DNA of 64,000 bases from Paenibacillus sp. NAIST15-1. Its GTDB lineage: Bacteria > Bacillota > Bacilli > Paenibacillales > Paenibacillaceae. Below the pieces are notes generated by a model. It made no database searches. It worked only from the letters and a program-made list of their open reading frames with translations, and was not told the DNA's origin. The translations under genes were made by a program, and so were the position numbers. Shown in pieces: positions 52,356 to 61,110 of this stretch. Position 1 is the stretch's first letter. Every line of letters begins with the position of its first letter. The stretch is taken from the NCBI RefSeq assembly GCF_001894745.1, contig NZ_BBYF01000001.1, positions 496,001-560,000 on the forward strand, read 5' to 3'.

Positions 52356-53075
52356 CTACTTCTTCTTGATGTACAGCATTGTATTGCCGCCGCGCATGAA
52401 TTCATAAGGAACCGTACGTTCCTGTACCTCACAGCCAAGATTCTTGGTCTGCTCGATCACGATGTCTACTTGAGGTGGCCGCTTCCCTGCCAAGTCAATC
52501 AACGGGAAAATTCGTACTTCCTCCTTCGCTACACGAAGCAGCTCAACGAGCGTATTGCGGTGAAACGCTTCATCCAGCCGATCTCCGTACATGAAGAGGA
52601 AATGTGCGGAGAGAACCACATCAAACTCTCCGTCCTCGAAAGGGAGAGACGGAAGAGTCGCATGAACATACCGATGCGGTTCTTCCCGTCGATGTACTGA
52701 GCAGTCCCGCAATGCTTGCAGTCGATGGGCTCGCAAGCCATCGATATCACCGAAGAACCCCCACTCGTATTGTTCAGCAGCATGCGCCATCTGCTCCATC
52801 GCATGCGCTACATCCTGTATTCCCTTCCGCTGCAAATCATCAGCAGCATATTCATATGCGATGTCGCATGCCATAACATCAATCCCCTGACGAACTGCCG
52901 CTGCGGTGAAGGAACAAGCCCCTGATGGGCAGTCTAATATGCGCTTCCCTTGCAGATCTTCGATGTTCAAATCGAACATGCTGATATATTCATCGTAGGT
53001 TCGCCCGATAAATACGATACGCTCCAAATCAAGCTTCATAGCTCTGTCACTCTGTTCAATCCCTGGCATCTTCAT
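52356..53075 (-). CDS. SAM-dependent methyltransferase
   Basis: 239 residues of class I methyltransferase: motif I GKRILDCPSGACSFTAAAV near 45 (a CPSG variant instead of GxGxG), acidic residue in VMACDIAYEY near 70, motif IV-like FEDGEFDVVLSAHFLFMYGDRLDEAFH near 150. The target is unknown; the length and motif I variant suggest a small-molecule or peptide methyltransferase. ATG 53075 has AGGTGG five bases upstream. It starts 20 bases after the HXXEE gene, so they are one operon. Confidence 0.82.
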   Translation of the reverse strand: MKMPGIEQSDRAMKLDLERIVFIGRTYDEYISMFDLNIEDLQGKRILDCPSGACSFTAAAVRQGIDVMACDIAYEYAADDLQRKGIQDVAHAMEQMAHAAEQYEWGFFGDIDGLRAHRLQALRDCSVHRREEPHRYVHATLPSLPFEDGEFDVVLSAHFLFMYGDRLDEAFHRNTLVELLRVAKEEVRIFPLIDLAGKRPPQVDIVIEQTKNLGCEVQERTVPYEFMRGGNTMLYIKKK

Positions 53076-53095
53076 CTCTCCCACCTTTTATTCAT

Positions 53096-53725
53096 TTACA
53101 TCTGCTTGGAATAGGGGCCTAATTGTTTGCCCGTAAAGCGATATGGGGAGTTCGGATTCTTGAGCCACATATTCCCCTTAACGATCAAGACATATACGGC
53201 AGCAAGGAAGTAAACCGTCCCAATGATCCAATCAGATGTATGGACAATTCCTGTCGTTGTAATATGAAAAACATACCAGCACCCGACAGGGATGTGCAAG
53301 ACTAACACAGAGAAGAGTCCGGGATTGTAGAGAGATCCTGCCTTACTATTTGCGAAAATACCATGCCAGATTAATTGAAAGAACCCCATGAACATGGGAG
53401 CGAGACCAAGCCATATCACTTCAGGGAACAAGACGGGCAGCAAATAAAACCCATAGGCAATAATCAGGTTAATAATCATAGCCGAATGCGGGTTCAGCGG
53501 ATAATTGTGAGGATGCTTGCTCTTGAATAGAACTGCATTGAACAAGCCCCCGAAGTATCCGGGCCACCGATATTCTTCGAATTGGTGAACCAGAATTGCC
53601 ACGAAGCTCAACCACAGCATCACCGTGATGTCAGGAATCGCAGTTCCTCTTACCAACAAATAGATACACACCATGACAGCAACAACCATTCCAAGATCCT
53701 GCCAATACTTTCTGAGAACATCCAT
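53096..53725 (-). CDS. HXXEE-domain membrane protein
   Basis: 209 residues, five to six membrane segments. The HXXEE motif is VHQFEEYRWPGYF near 46, with further conserved His residues (NPHSAMIIN, LIWHGIF, HIPVGCWYVFHI). The clustered His/Glu inside the membrane suggests a metal-dependent enzyme or transporter; the family has no established function. ATG 53725 has AGGAGG eight bases upstream. It is preceded by a TetR gene that may control it. Confidence 0.85.
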   Translation of the reverse strand: MDVLRKYWQDLGMVVAVMVCIYLLVRGTAIPDITVMLWLSFVAILVHQFEEYRWPGYFGGLFNAVLFKSKHPHNYPLNPHSAMIINLIIAYGFYLLPVLFPEVIWLGLAPMFMGFFQLIWHGIFANSKAGSLYNPGLFSVLVLHIPVGCWYVFHITTTGIVHTSDWIIGTVYFLAAVYVLIVKGNMWLKNPNSPYRFTGKQLGPYSKQM

Positions 53726-53853
53726 CTCGATTGCCTCCTATTCGCAGGGACACAGCCTCTGCATGTGTAATGGACTTCATCATCATTGCAAGGTTGCTAG
53801 GTTCAAGAACGAGTTACTTCAGGAATGGCATCATTCGAGCAAATGCAAAAAAT

Positions 53854-54459
53854 TCATGATTGTAATCTTGAATCTCGATGGAAATAGCGTGCAAACAACA
53901 AGTCAATCTGTGCTTCGACAGACGCAACTGCCACTCCCGTACCGGATTCAAGCAGAGGCTTCATTAAAACAGGGAGAAACACGGCACCGAATAGCTGCAT
54001 CATCATCATTGTTAATCCTTCATGATTGTCCTCGCGCGTAATCTCTTGAATTGTACGCTGAACTTTGTCAAAGCCGACAGCTTGCAGAAATTGTCCATAC
54101 TCTTGCTGAGAGGCAAACATGGCAGAGCCAGCAGTAATTGTACGTGAGATAATCGCTGGATATTGTTGAATGACCTGTACATATTGAATCAGGAACAAGC
54201 GCAGTCGTTGCAGAGGCTCTATGCTGCGATCATCAAGAATGTTGAACGAGCTGCGGAAGCCCGATAACAATATTTTAATCGCCTCATTGATCAGAGCATC
54301 CTTCGATCCGAAGTAGTAGTTGATTAGTGCGATGTTCGTGTTGGAGCGCGACGCTACTTTGCGAATCGTAATCTGCTCAAATTCTTCCTCCTTGATCATA
54401 TCCAGGGTCGCATTCAAGATCTTCTCCTTCGTCTCTAGCGACTTATCAGGTTGCTTCAT
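53854..54459 (-). CDS. TetR-family transcriptional repressor
   Basis: 201 residues: N-terminal DNA-binding domain TKEKILNATLDMIKEEEFEQITIRKVASRSNTNIALINYYFGSKDALINEAI (about 10-62) and a helical effector domain. It is followed at 128 bases by the HXXEE-methyltransferase pair, the likely target with itself. ATG 54459 has GGGAGGG about nine bases upstream. A perfect 23-bp palindrome lies 32 bases upstream of the start, a convincing autoregulatory operator. Ligand unknown. Confidence 0.9.
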   Translation of the reverse strand: MKQPDKSLETKEKILNATLDMIKEEEFEQITIRKVASRSNTNIALINYYFGSKDALINEAIKILLSGFRSSFNILDDRSIEPLQRLRLFLIQYVQVIQQYPAIISRTITAGSAMFASQQEYGQFLQAVGFDKVQRTIQEITREDNHEGLTMMMMQLFGAVFLPVLMKPLLESGTGVAVASVEAQIDLLFARYFHRDSRLQS

Positions 54460-54490
54460 TCCTAATCCCTCCCGCACATAATTTAAACAG

Positions 54491-54513
54491 TGATTTAAAC
54501 AATGTTTAAATCA
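54491..54513. promoter_or_regulatory. TetR operator palindrome
   Basis: TGATTTAAACA, a central A, TGTTTAAATCA: a perfect 23-base inverted repeat. Further half-sites TTTAAACA (54483-54490) and GTTTAA (54516-54521) flank it on both sides. Confidence 0.75.
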
Positions 54514-54641
54514 TCGTTTAACCATATACTACCACTCCTGTTTTATCCAATCAACCCTAATTTGATCCAGTTCCACATTCGCGTCTTCAGATGCGTGTCC
54601 CCGTTGCATATCTACGTTTTTCACATAAAATAGCGCGAAAT

Positions 54642-54682
54642 ACTTACATGTACTTGAAATATCACTTACATATACTTAAAAT
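54642..54682 (+). promoter_or_regulatory. Direct repeat operator upstream of the DeoR gene
   Basis: ACTTACATGTACTTGAAAT (54642-54660) and ACTTACATATACTTAAAAT (54664-54682), 17 of 19 identical and offset by exactly 22 bases, two helical turns. It ends 21 bases before the start codon, where DeoR-family regulators would repress themselves. Confidence 0.6.
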
Positions 54683-54703
54683 CAGAAGTATGAGGTGGAG
54701 AAT

Positions 54704-55462
54704 ATGTACCAAGAAGAGCGCCTTCTGCGCATATTAACGCATTTAGAAGAGCAAGACACGATGACTGTCGGAGAAATCTGCGCGATGTTCGACATTTCCA
54801 GAGATACGGCAAGGCGTGACATCGTGAAGCTGACAGAAAGCGGTGCCGTAACACGTACCCATGGAGGAATTACGCTCCCCCGGCTGGAACAGAAGATTGA
54901 AGCCTACGCTGCTCGACTGCATAATGAACCAGACGGCAAGATGCGCATCGGACGCCATGCCGCTAAGCTTGTTCAAGATCACGACATGATCTTTCTGGAC
55001 GTATCGACCACAGTGCAGTGCATCATACCGCATCTAAAGCCTGCTCACGCAACCGCCGTGACCCATTCGATTGATAATGCTTGTATTTTGGCTGAGCAAG
55101 CCACGATACAGACCCATCTATTAGGAGGCATCGTGCAGCCGAAGACAAGACATTTATCTGGCTACTCGACACTAGGCAAGCTGCGTGATTTTCAATTCGA
55201 TAAGGCGTTCTTAGGCGCAGCAGGCATCTCGGAAGCAGGCATTTATTATCATTATGAAGAAGACATATATATGAAGAGAGAAATTGTTAGCCGTTCAAGA
55301 CAGACAATCGTACTTGCGGATTATACGAAGCTCGGACATACCCATTACTATCGGGGGCTATCCTTGTCCGACATCGATATTCTCATTACGAACCAGCCAC
55401 TGTCGCCTGAGCTAGCCAATGCGATGAAGGCCAATCATGTGCAAGTGATCATAATCTCTTAA
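54704..55462 (+). CDS. DeoR-family transcriptional regulator
   Basis: 252 residues: helix-turn-helix MYQEERLLRILTHLEEQDTMTVGEICAMFDISRDTARRDIVKLTESGAVTRTHGGI (1-57) with the DeoR signature, then the DeoRC sensor fold (IFLDVSTTVQCIIPHL, LLGGIVQPKTRHLSG, KAFLGAAGISEAGIY, VLADYTKLG). Members answer to phosphorylated sugars. ATG 54704 has GAGGTGG five bases upstream. The next gene encodes a HAD phosphatase fused to NUDIX, which fits control by a sugar phosphate. They are 22 bases apart and likely co-transcribed. Confidence 0.92.
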   Translation: MYQEERLLRILTHLEEQDTMTVGEICAMFDISRDTARRDIVKLTESGAVTRTHGGITLPRLEQKIEAYAARLHNEPDGKMRIGRHAAKLVQDHDMIFLDVSTTVQCIIPHLKPAHATAVTHSIDNACILAEQATIQTHLLGGIVQPKTRHLSGYSTLGKLRDFQFDKAFLGAAGISEAGIYYHYEEDIYMKREIVSRSRQTIVLADYTKLGHTHYYRGLSLSDIDILITNQPLSPELANAMKANHVQVIIIS

Positions 55463-55484
55463 CCCATCAAGGAGGATGAATGCA

Positions 55485-56759
55485 ATGATACGAGCCGTTT
55501 TGTTTGACTTTGACGGGACACTAGCTGATACCCTTCCATTAACACTTCATGTGTTTCAAGAAATATTCAAACGATATGACAATCGAATGGTATCGAAGGA
55601 GCAAATTATTGCGATGTTCGGCCCGACGGAAGAAGGCATATTGACTGCAAATATGAAATATAGAGGTCTATTGCCTTCCGCCATCGAAGAATATTTTGAA
55701 ATGTACCGCAATTGGCATCCCAGCCTTGTACATGCTTCACCAGCAATTATTCAGATGCTGCAGCATTTGAAGGAGCATGGCATATCGATCGGCATTATTA
55801 CAGGCAAAGGGCGGCGAGCGTATGAGATTTCCAGTGAAGCGCTCGGCTTGACTAAGTATGTGGATATCGCCATCACAGGCGATGAAGTAACGAGGCCGAA
55901 GCCCGATCCTGAAGGCATTCACGCGGCGCTGGACGCATTACATATTCGCGCCGACGAAGCGATTTGGATCGGTGACAGCAACGCTGATATTCAAGCCGGC
56001 CTTGCCGCTAACGTGCATACGATAGGAGCTAAATGGTTCGATACTGTTCAGTCGGCCACATTCGAGACAGCTCCACATGACATCTACTCGAAGCCGGCAG
56101 AGCTTATCGAACTGATCGAACAGTCGGTAGAAAACCCAGCTCTCGATTGGAGACAGCTGCATTGGGCCAAGCGGATACAAGCTCTCGCACAGATCGGCTT
56201 AACGTACACAGAAAACGCTTACGACCGCGAGCGGTATGAAGAATTGCGCGACATTAGTATCGATATGATGGCTAACTGCACTGAAGCAGATAAGGAACAA
56301 ATCCGGCTATCCTTCGCAAGCGATACAGGTTACGCAACGCCGAAGGTAGATGTCCGGGGTGTCATCTTCCGTGATGGAGAGCTTCTGCTCGTCAAGGAAA
56401 AGGCCGATGGAGCATGGTCTCTTCCCGGCGGATGGGCAGATATCGGCTTCTCTCCATCTGAGGTTGTTGTGAAGGAAATCCAAGAGGAATCCGGCTTCCA
56501 AGCAAGAGCCATCCGACTGCTTGCCGTGCTAGATAAGCGGTTCCACCAGCACCCGCCTGAACCGTTTCATGTGTATAAATTATTCATCCTGTGTGACATT
56601 ATCGGAGGGGAGGCTGCCAGCGGCACAGAAACGAGCGAGGTAGGCTTCTTCCCCGAACATGCGCTGCCGACATTGTCGGCTGAACGCAATACGGAAGCGC
56701 AGCTGCGCTTAATGTTCCAGTTGTACCATCATCCCGAACAATCCGTAATCCTGGACTAA
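55485..56759 (+). CDS. HAD phosphatase - NUDIX hydrolase fusion
   Basis: 424 residues in one frame. N-terminal half (1-210): HAD hydrolase with motif I VLFDFDGTLADT (two Asp), motif II IGIITGKGRR, motif III KPDPEG and motif IV IGDSNADIQAG, as in phosphoglycolate or sugar-phosphate phosphatases. C-terminal half (about 225-424): a NUDIX N-terminal helical part (WAKRIQALAQIGLTYTENAYDRERYEELRDIS) and a NUDIX box GGWADIGFSPSEVVVKEIQEESG, as in ADP-ribose/nucleoside diphosphate-X pyrophosphatases. A fused enzyme could cleave an NDP-sugar and dephosphorylate the product. ATG 55485 has AAGGAGG; the ATG at 55476 abuts the site. Confidence 0.88.
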   Translation: MIRAVLFDFDGTLADTLPLTLHVFQEIFKRYDNRMVSKEQIIAMFGPTEEGILTANMKYRGLLPSAIEEYFEMYRNWHPSLVHASPAIIQMLQHLKEHGISIGIITGKGRRAYEISSEALGLTKYVDIAITGDEVTRPKPDPEGIHAALDALHIRADEAIWIGDSNADIQAGLAANVHTIGAKWFDTVQSATFETAPHDIYSKPAELIELIEQSVENPALDWRQLHWAKRIQALAQIGLTYTENAYDRERYEELRDISIDMMANCTEADKEQIRLSFASDTGYATPKVDVRGVIFRDGELLLVKEKADGAWSLPGGWADIGFSPSEVVVKEIQEESGFQARAIRLLAVLDKRFHQHPPEPFHVYKLFILCDIIGGEAASGTETSEVGFFPEHALPTLSAERNTEAQLRLMFQLYHHPEQSVILD

Positions 56760-56849
56760 GCAGCATATCCATTCTCTGTTCCTGTACCTGAGACGCTTCC
56801 TATGCTATTCTATAATCTCATCAACAAAGAATGGAACGGAGTGGCGAAG

Positions 56850-57428
56850 TTGGCTCAGTTATATTTTCGATACGGCGCAATGAATAGTGGGAAATCCATT
56901 GAAATATTGAAGGTTGCCCATAATTATGAAGAGCAGGAGAAGTCCGTATTGATCTTCACCCCTGCTGTAGATGATCGGGACGAGAGCGGTTATATATCTT
57001 CTCGCATTGGTCTGCGCCGCAAGGCAATTTCGATCCATGAAGACACTGATTTATTTGAGATCGTACAGCATCATGAAGGACCCATTTCCTGCGTGCTGAT
57101 TGATGAAGTCCAATTTTTGGATCATGCTCAAATTATGCAGCTTACCCGCATCGTCGATGAACTCGATATTCCTGTTATGGGCTTCGGATTGAAGAATGAC
57201 TTCCGAAATGAGCTATTTGAGGGCAGCCGTTATATGCTGCTGTATGCGGATAAAATAGAGGAAATGAAAACGATATGCTGGTTCTGTGAACGCAAAGCAA
57301 CGATGAATCTGCGTGTTGACGCCAATAACCGTCCTCTCTATACGGGAGAGCAAATCGTAATCGGCGGTAACGATACGTACTATCCGGTATGCCGGAAGTG
57401 CCATAAAAATCCGCCATTGCAATCCTAG
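56850..57428 (+). CDS. tdk: Thymidine kinase
   Basis: 192 residues of type II thymidine kinase: P-loop [13 protein letters not shown] near 10, DDR in [18 protein letters not shown], catalytic Glu in LIDEVQFLD near 90, lasso [20 protein letters not shown] and zinc Cys pairs CWFC and CRKC. It makes dTMP from thymidine and ATP in salvage. TTG 56850 has GGAG eight bases upstream and gives the usual MAQLYFRYG start; the ORF goes back to 56802 without support. Terminator at 57437. Confidence 0.92.
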   Translation: MAQLYFRYGAMNSGKSIEILKVAHNYEEQEKSVLIFTPAVDDRDESGYISSRIGLRRKAISIHEDTDLFEIVQHHEGPISCVLIDEVQFLDHAQIMQLTRIVDELDIPVMGFGLKNDFRNELFEGSRYMLLYADKIEEMKTICWFCERKATMNLRVDANNRPLYTGEQIVIGGNDTYYPVCRKCHKNPPLQS

Positions 57429-57436
57429 AAACTTAT

Positions 57437-57470
57437 AACGCCCTTGAAGCCACATGCTTCAGGGGCGTTC
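57437..57470. terminator. Terminator of tdk
   Basis: AACGCCC (57437-57443) pairs with GGGCGTT (57463-57469), with inner TTGAAGC/GCTTCA. The T run is short (TCTCGTG), so it may act with the opposite gene. Confidence 0.6.
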
Positions 57471-57506
57471 TCGTGCTATACATAAAAAACCTTCCATGTC
57501 GCTTGA

Positions 57507-58538
57507 TTAGTCCCGCGAGCCTTGAGCTTGCTTGGATACGTGCACCTCATACAACAATCCGCTATCGAACAGCAATTCACGTATCTCTTCCTTCGTCATT
57601 GCCCCCTCTGCAGATGTGTATTCCCCCACAGCCATAGAAGGATACGACGCATAATGCTCATGCAGTCTCGGCAAGCCTAATAGAGGAAGAACGATCAAAT
57701 AAGAATCATCCGCCTTCACGGTATGTCGGCTCTCACTTTCCGAGATGAGAATATCATGAATCTTCCCTTTGCCACTCGACGCTGAACCTGTAAAAATAAG
57801 CCGTACATCTCCCCCGCCACACATTTCTATAAATACCTCAGCCATATGCACTAGAGCGCATGACGGTATCTTCGTCGTGTACAGCTCGCCGCCAATTCCA
57901 GATTGCAGCGCCTTCAGCAATAAGGCGACGGCCTGCTCCATCGGCGTGAAGAAACAGGTCTTCCCCCGATCCATCATACTAACAAGCTTCTTATTCTTGA
58001 TCTGATCCAGCAGTACATGAGGTACACTCCCGTGTGTTCCTAGAACATTGCTGCTGCGAACAGCGATAAATCTCGTGGATTCGCTCACGATGTTGGCGTT
58101 TATTATTACATTCTCACCCATCGCCTTCGTCATTCCATAGCAGCTCGTAGGCTCCACGGCTTGATCCGTCGATGCAAATATAACTGCCTTAACCTGATTC
58201 GCAATAGCGGCCTCAATCACATATTGTGTGCCAACCACATTCGTCTTCAACGCTTCTTGCGGGTGCTCCTCACAAAAGGATACATGTGTGAGCGCAGCGA
58301 GATGGAAGATATAATCGACCCCTTGGCATGCCTGATGGAGGGAGTCTTGATCGCGCACATCGCCAATCCAGAACGCCAGTCTTGCATCCTCAAACTTGCG
58401 GCTCATAATGAACTGGCTCGTCTCATTGCGCGAATATACGATAATTCGAGCAGGACGATGCAGCAATAATTGTTCAACGAGGGCGTAGCCCAATGAACCG
58501 GTTCCGCCTGTTACTAGAATCGTAGCATTAGCTAACAC
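57507..58538 (-). CDS. NAD-dependent sugar epimerase/dehydratase (UDP-GlcNAc 4,6-dehydratase-like)
   Basis: 343 residues of extended SDR: TILVTGGTGSLGYALVEQLL for NAD, WIGDVRDQDSL near 60, IFHLAALTHV near 80, catalytic Ser/Thr region FASTDQAVEPTSCYGMTKAMGE with Y-x-x-x-K near 133, VRSSNVLGTHGSVPHVLLDQI near 165. This closely follows the PseB/FlaA1 and CapE-like polysaccharide_synt_2 family that makes UDP-4-keto-6-deoxy sugars. GTG 58538 has GGAGGG six bases upstream; the longer frame to 58643 overlaps the pseudogene. No other polysaccharide genes are close. Confidence 0.87.
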   Translation of the reverse strand: MLANATILVTGGTGSLGYALVEQLLLHRPARIIVYSRNETSQFIMSRKFEDARLAFWIGDVRDQDSLHQACQGVDYIFHLAALTHVSFCEEHPQEALKTNVVGTQYVIEAAIANQVKAVIFASTDQAVEPTSCYGMTKAMGENVIINANIVSESTRFIAVRSSNVLGTHGSVPHVLLDQIKNKKLVSMMDRGKTCFFTPMEQAVALLLKALQSGIGGELYTTKIPSCALVHMAEVFIEMCGGGDVRLIFTGSASSGKGKIHDILISESESRHTVKADDSYLIVLPLLGLPRLHEHYASYPSMAVGEYTSAEGAMTKEEIRELLFDSGLLYEVHVSKQAQGSRD

Positions 58539-58587
58539 GCCGTTCCCTCCTATAGATATAGGTTGCTGGTGCAAAATGAAGATTATA

Positions 58588-58930
58588 CTACTTATAAAAT
58601 GCACCCATAGATAGAAGGGTTTGGACAAACGATAGGTAGGCATCGAAAATAGGCCGCCTTACCCCTCGCACCGATTGAACACTGTTCTTATCCCACTGCT
58701 TCACTTGACGCACAATAGTCGACATGTGATCGATCCATTCCATATAACGGTTCGCCGCCTCTACCTCTATCCCTTAAAGTGAGAGATAAATCGAGCGGAT
58801 CTTGCGTGATATCTGTACAAACAGCAGCGCTACTGGTTGAGCTGAACGATAGTCTGGAAGGACGGCTGGACTTCGATATTCGCCCATCCACCACAGAGCC
58901 CTCAGCACCTATATAAACACCCGTGAACAT
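58588..58930 (-). pseudogene. Frameshifted gene of unknown family
   Basis: From ATG 58930 a frame reads MFTGVYIGAEGSVVDGRI ... TQDPLDLSLTL and then turns into low-quality sequence. Skipping one base at ACTTTAAGGG (near 58774) puts it into a frame with a protein-like continuation, GIEVEAANRYMEWIDHM ... LSFVQTLLSMGAFYK, ending at TAG 58590. Together about 113 residues. No ribosome binding site is clear. I read it as a gene with a single-base insertion; programmed frameshifting is possible but less likely. The family is not recognised. Confidence 0.45.
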
Positions 58931-59110
58931 ATTCTGGGGGATACTGCACCCTACAATCTCTGCGATTCGCCAGCTCCCTGTATGTTGTTACTGGACTTCA
59001 CCTGTTATAATTATGCCAAGGCGGCAATCATATGTTCATGGATGAGCGTCGCATATACACGACCACTATTAACACATGTTCAATTTTCAATACAAAAGGA
59101 GTGCGGCTTG

Positions 59111-60541
59111 ATGAACTGGATGGAAGAAGTATTAAAGCGCAAGGACGATCTGCTGCAGGATCTGAAGGGATTGCTCAGCATCGAAAGTGTGAAGGATGCC
59201 AGCACGAGCGAACCTGGCAAGCCTATGGGGCAAAATGTAGCTCGCGCGCTTGATTATGTGCTGGACATGTCCCGTCGCGACGGATACCGTGTAACGAACC
59301 TGGACGGATATGTAGGCTACGCCGAATATGGCGAATCGACGAGTGGCGAATATGTCGCAGCACTATGCCATGTTGACGTCGTCCCTGCAACCGGACATTG
59401 GACAACCCCGCCATTCTCCCCTGACATTCGTGAGGGCAAGCTGTTCGCGCGTGGCGCCATTGATGATAAAGGGCCTACACTTGCAGCTTATTACGGCTTA
59501 AAGATTGTGAAAGAACTCGGCTTGCCATTGAAGCACAATGTGCGCGTTATCTTCGGTGCAGATGAAGAGAGCGGGATGGAATGCATGAAGACCTATACGA
59601 AGCGTGAGAAAATGCCGCTATACGGCTTCGCTCCAGATGCCGACTTCCCCATTACACATGCGGAGAAGGGTCAAATCAATACCCGCTTCCTGCTGAAGCC
59701 AGACGATTCTGCTTCCGGGCGTCAAGAGGGGCAGCTAGAGCTCGTATCCTTCCATGGCGGCGGTGTTGAGAATATGGTGCCGGAATCTGCAACAGCAACG
59801 ATCTCTGGCGAATCAACTGCTCTTACAGAATTGGCAGCCAAGTTCGAGAGCTATTACACAGAGCAGCAATTGAAAGGTTCATCCGAAGTGAATGGCAATC
59901 AAATGACGCTCAGCCTCAAAGGGAAATCCGCCCATGGCATGGAGCCTCATCAAGGCATCAATGCTGCACTGAAGCTGTTCGGATTTTTGCGTTCGTACTC
60001 CTTCCAAGCCGATGCTGACCGCTACATTCGCTGCGTCGATGCTTATTTGACGGACGATCACTTGGGCAGCAAGCTGGGCATTGCGTATGAGGATGACATT
60101 ACAGGGCCATTAACCGTCAATGCAGGTATTTTCGAATTCGGAGCGGACAAGCAGCCATTCTTCCATCTGAACATTCGCTTCCCAGTCACACAGGATCTAC
60201 CGACGATTCTGGATACATTGGCAGCGAAGATGGATGCATTCGGCTTCCTCGTAGAGGAGCCTGACTTGAAGGAGCCGCATCATGTCGATGCAGAGCATCC
60301 AATGATCAAGGTGCTGCAGAAGATTTATGCGGAGGAAACACAGCTTGAGCCTACCTTGCTGACAACAGGCGGCGGTACATACGCTGCATTCATGGAATAT
60401 GGAGTCGCATTCGGCGCCTTATTCCCAGGAAGAGAAGAGATGGCTCACCGCGTAGACGAATACATCGAGATCGAGGATTTGTTGAAAGCAACTGCGATTT
60501 ATGCCCGCGCCATTTATGAATTGGCGAACTTGGACGCATAA
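59111..60541 (+). CDS. pepV: Dipeptidase PepV (M20 family)
   Basis: 476 residues. Metal ligands: His-x-Asp in ALCHVDVVPATGHW near 86, Asp in ARGAIDDKGP near 118, catalytic Glu in FGADEESGMEC near 152, and Asp in FAPDADFPI near 177; a lid domain holds LSLKGKSAHGMEPHQGINAA near 270. The C-terminal GGGTYAAFMEYGVAFGALFPG has the last ligand region. This is the pattern of the Lactobacillus PepV dipeptidase. ATG 59111 has AAGGAG nine bases upstream; the ORF goes back to 58982 without support. Terminator at 60551. Confidence 0.92.
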   Translation: MNWMEEVLKRKDDLLQDLKGLLSIESVKDASTSEPGKPMGQNVARALDYVLDMSRRDGYRVTNLDGYVGYAEYGESTSGEYVAALCHVDVVPATGHWTTPPFSPDIREGKLFARGAIDDKGPTLAAYYGLKIVKELGLPLKHNVRVIFGADEESGMECMKTYTKREKMPLYGFAPDADFPITHAEKGQINTRFLLKPDDSASGRQEGQLELVSFHGGGVENMVPESATATISGESTALTELAAKFESYYTEQQLKGSSEVNGNQMTLSLKGKSAHGMEPHQGINAALKLFGFLRSYSFQADADRYIRCVDAYLTDDHLGSKLGIAYEDDITGPLTVNAGIFEFGADKQPFFHLNIRFPVTQDLPTILDTLAAKMDAFGFLVEEPDLKEPHHVDAEHPMIKVLQKIYAEETQLEPTLLTTGGGTYAAFMEYGVAFGALFPGREEMAHRVDEYIEIEDLLKATAIYARAIYELANLDA

Positions 60542-60550
60542 CAATAACAG

Positions 60551-60592
60551 AGGTGTCATCCTGCTGAATACCATCAGCGGATGACACCTTTT
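60551..60592 (+). terminator. Terminator of pepV
   Basis: AGGTGTCATC (60551-60560) pairs with GATGACACCT (60580-60589), inner CTGCTGA/TCAGCG, followed by TTTTC. Confidence 0.85.
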
Positions 60593-60609
60593 CTACGTAA
60601 AAGACATTC

Positions 60610-60975
60610 TTATTTCAGTGCACTCAAATGTTCATGCACAAGCTTCCATTCGCCACTGGTTTGCTTGAACACATTGGTCGCTCTTCCGCTCCCTGCTGCC
60701 TGCTTCCCTTGATAAAGGCCGCTCCACTGATACGTGTACAAACAGACAGCCGTCTGTCCGTCCACGGCGATCCACTCCACATCTGTCGCACAATAGACTT
60801 CATCCTGAATCACGTCCCACGCATGTTCGAAATACGCCCTAATCTCAGCCATCGTTGAGCAGGTACGATCCGAGAACCAGTACACTGCACCATCATCCAA
60901 ACATGCTTGCACATTTGTGAATTGATGCGTATTTGTCGCTTCGATGTAACGTTCCAATGCTTGCTTATAGCCCAT
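60610..60975 (-). CDS. NTF2-like (SnoaL/DUF4440-type) protein
   Basis: 121 residues of the cone-shaped NTF2 fold: starting helix ALERYIEATNTHQF, then DDGAVYWFSDRT, AEIRAYFEHAWDVI, CATDVEWIAVDGQTAVCLYTYQW and the ending ATNVFKQTSGEWKLVHEHLSAL, which is typical of SnoaL-like ketosteroid-isomerase-type proteins. Role unknown; many are small-molecule isomerases or binding proteins. ATG 60975 has GGGGAGGGG about nine bases upstream; ATG 60999 is also possible. Confidence 0.82.
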   Translation of the reverse strand: MGYKQALERYIEATNTHQFTNVQACLDDGAVYWFSDRTCSTMAEIRAYFEHAWDVIQDEVYCATDVEWIAVDGQTAVCLYTYQWSGLYQGKQAAGSGRATNVFKQTSGEWKLVHEHLSALK

Positions 60976-61110
60976 TGAACTGTTCCCCTCCCCATTCATC
61001 TTATCCCATTATTTTCAACAACCAACTCGCTGGAATCAATCCAAAATTCTTCATGGAAGGGGTTCACCACCGTATACGAATGGAACGAAATAGTCAGATA
61101 AGCTGAGCTG

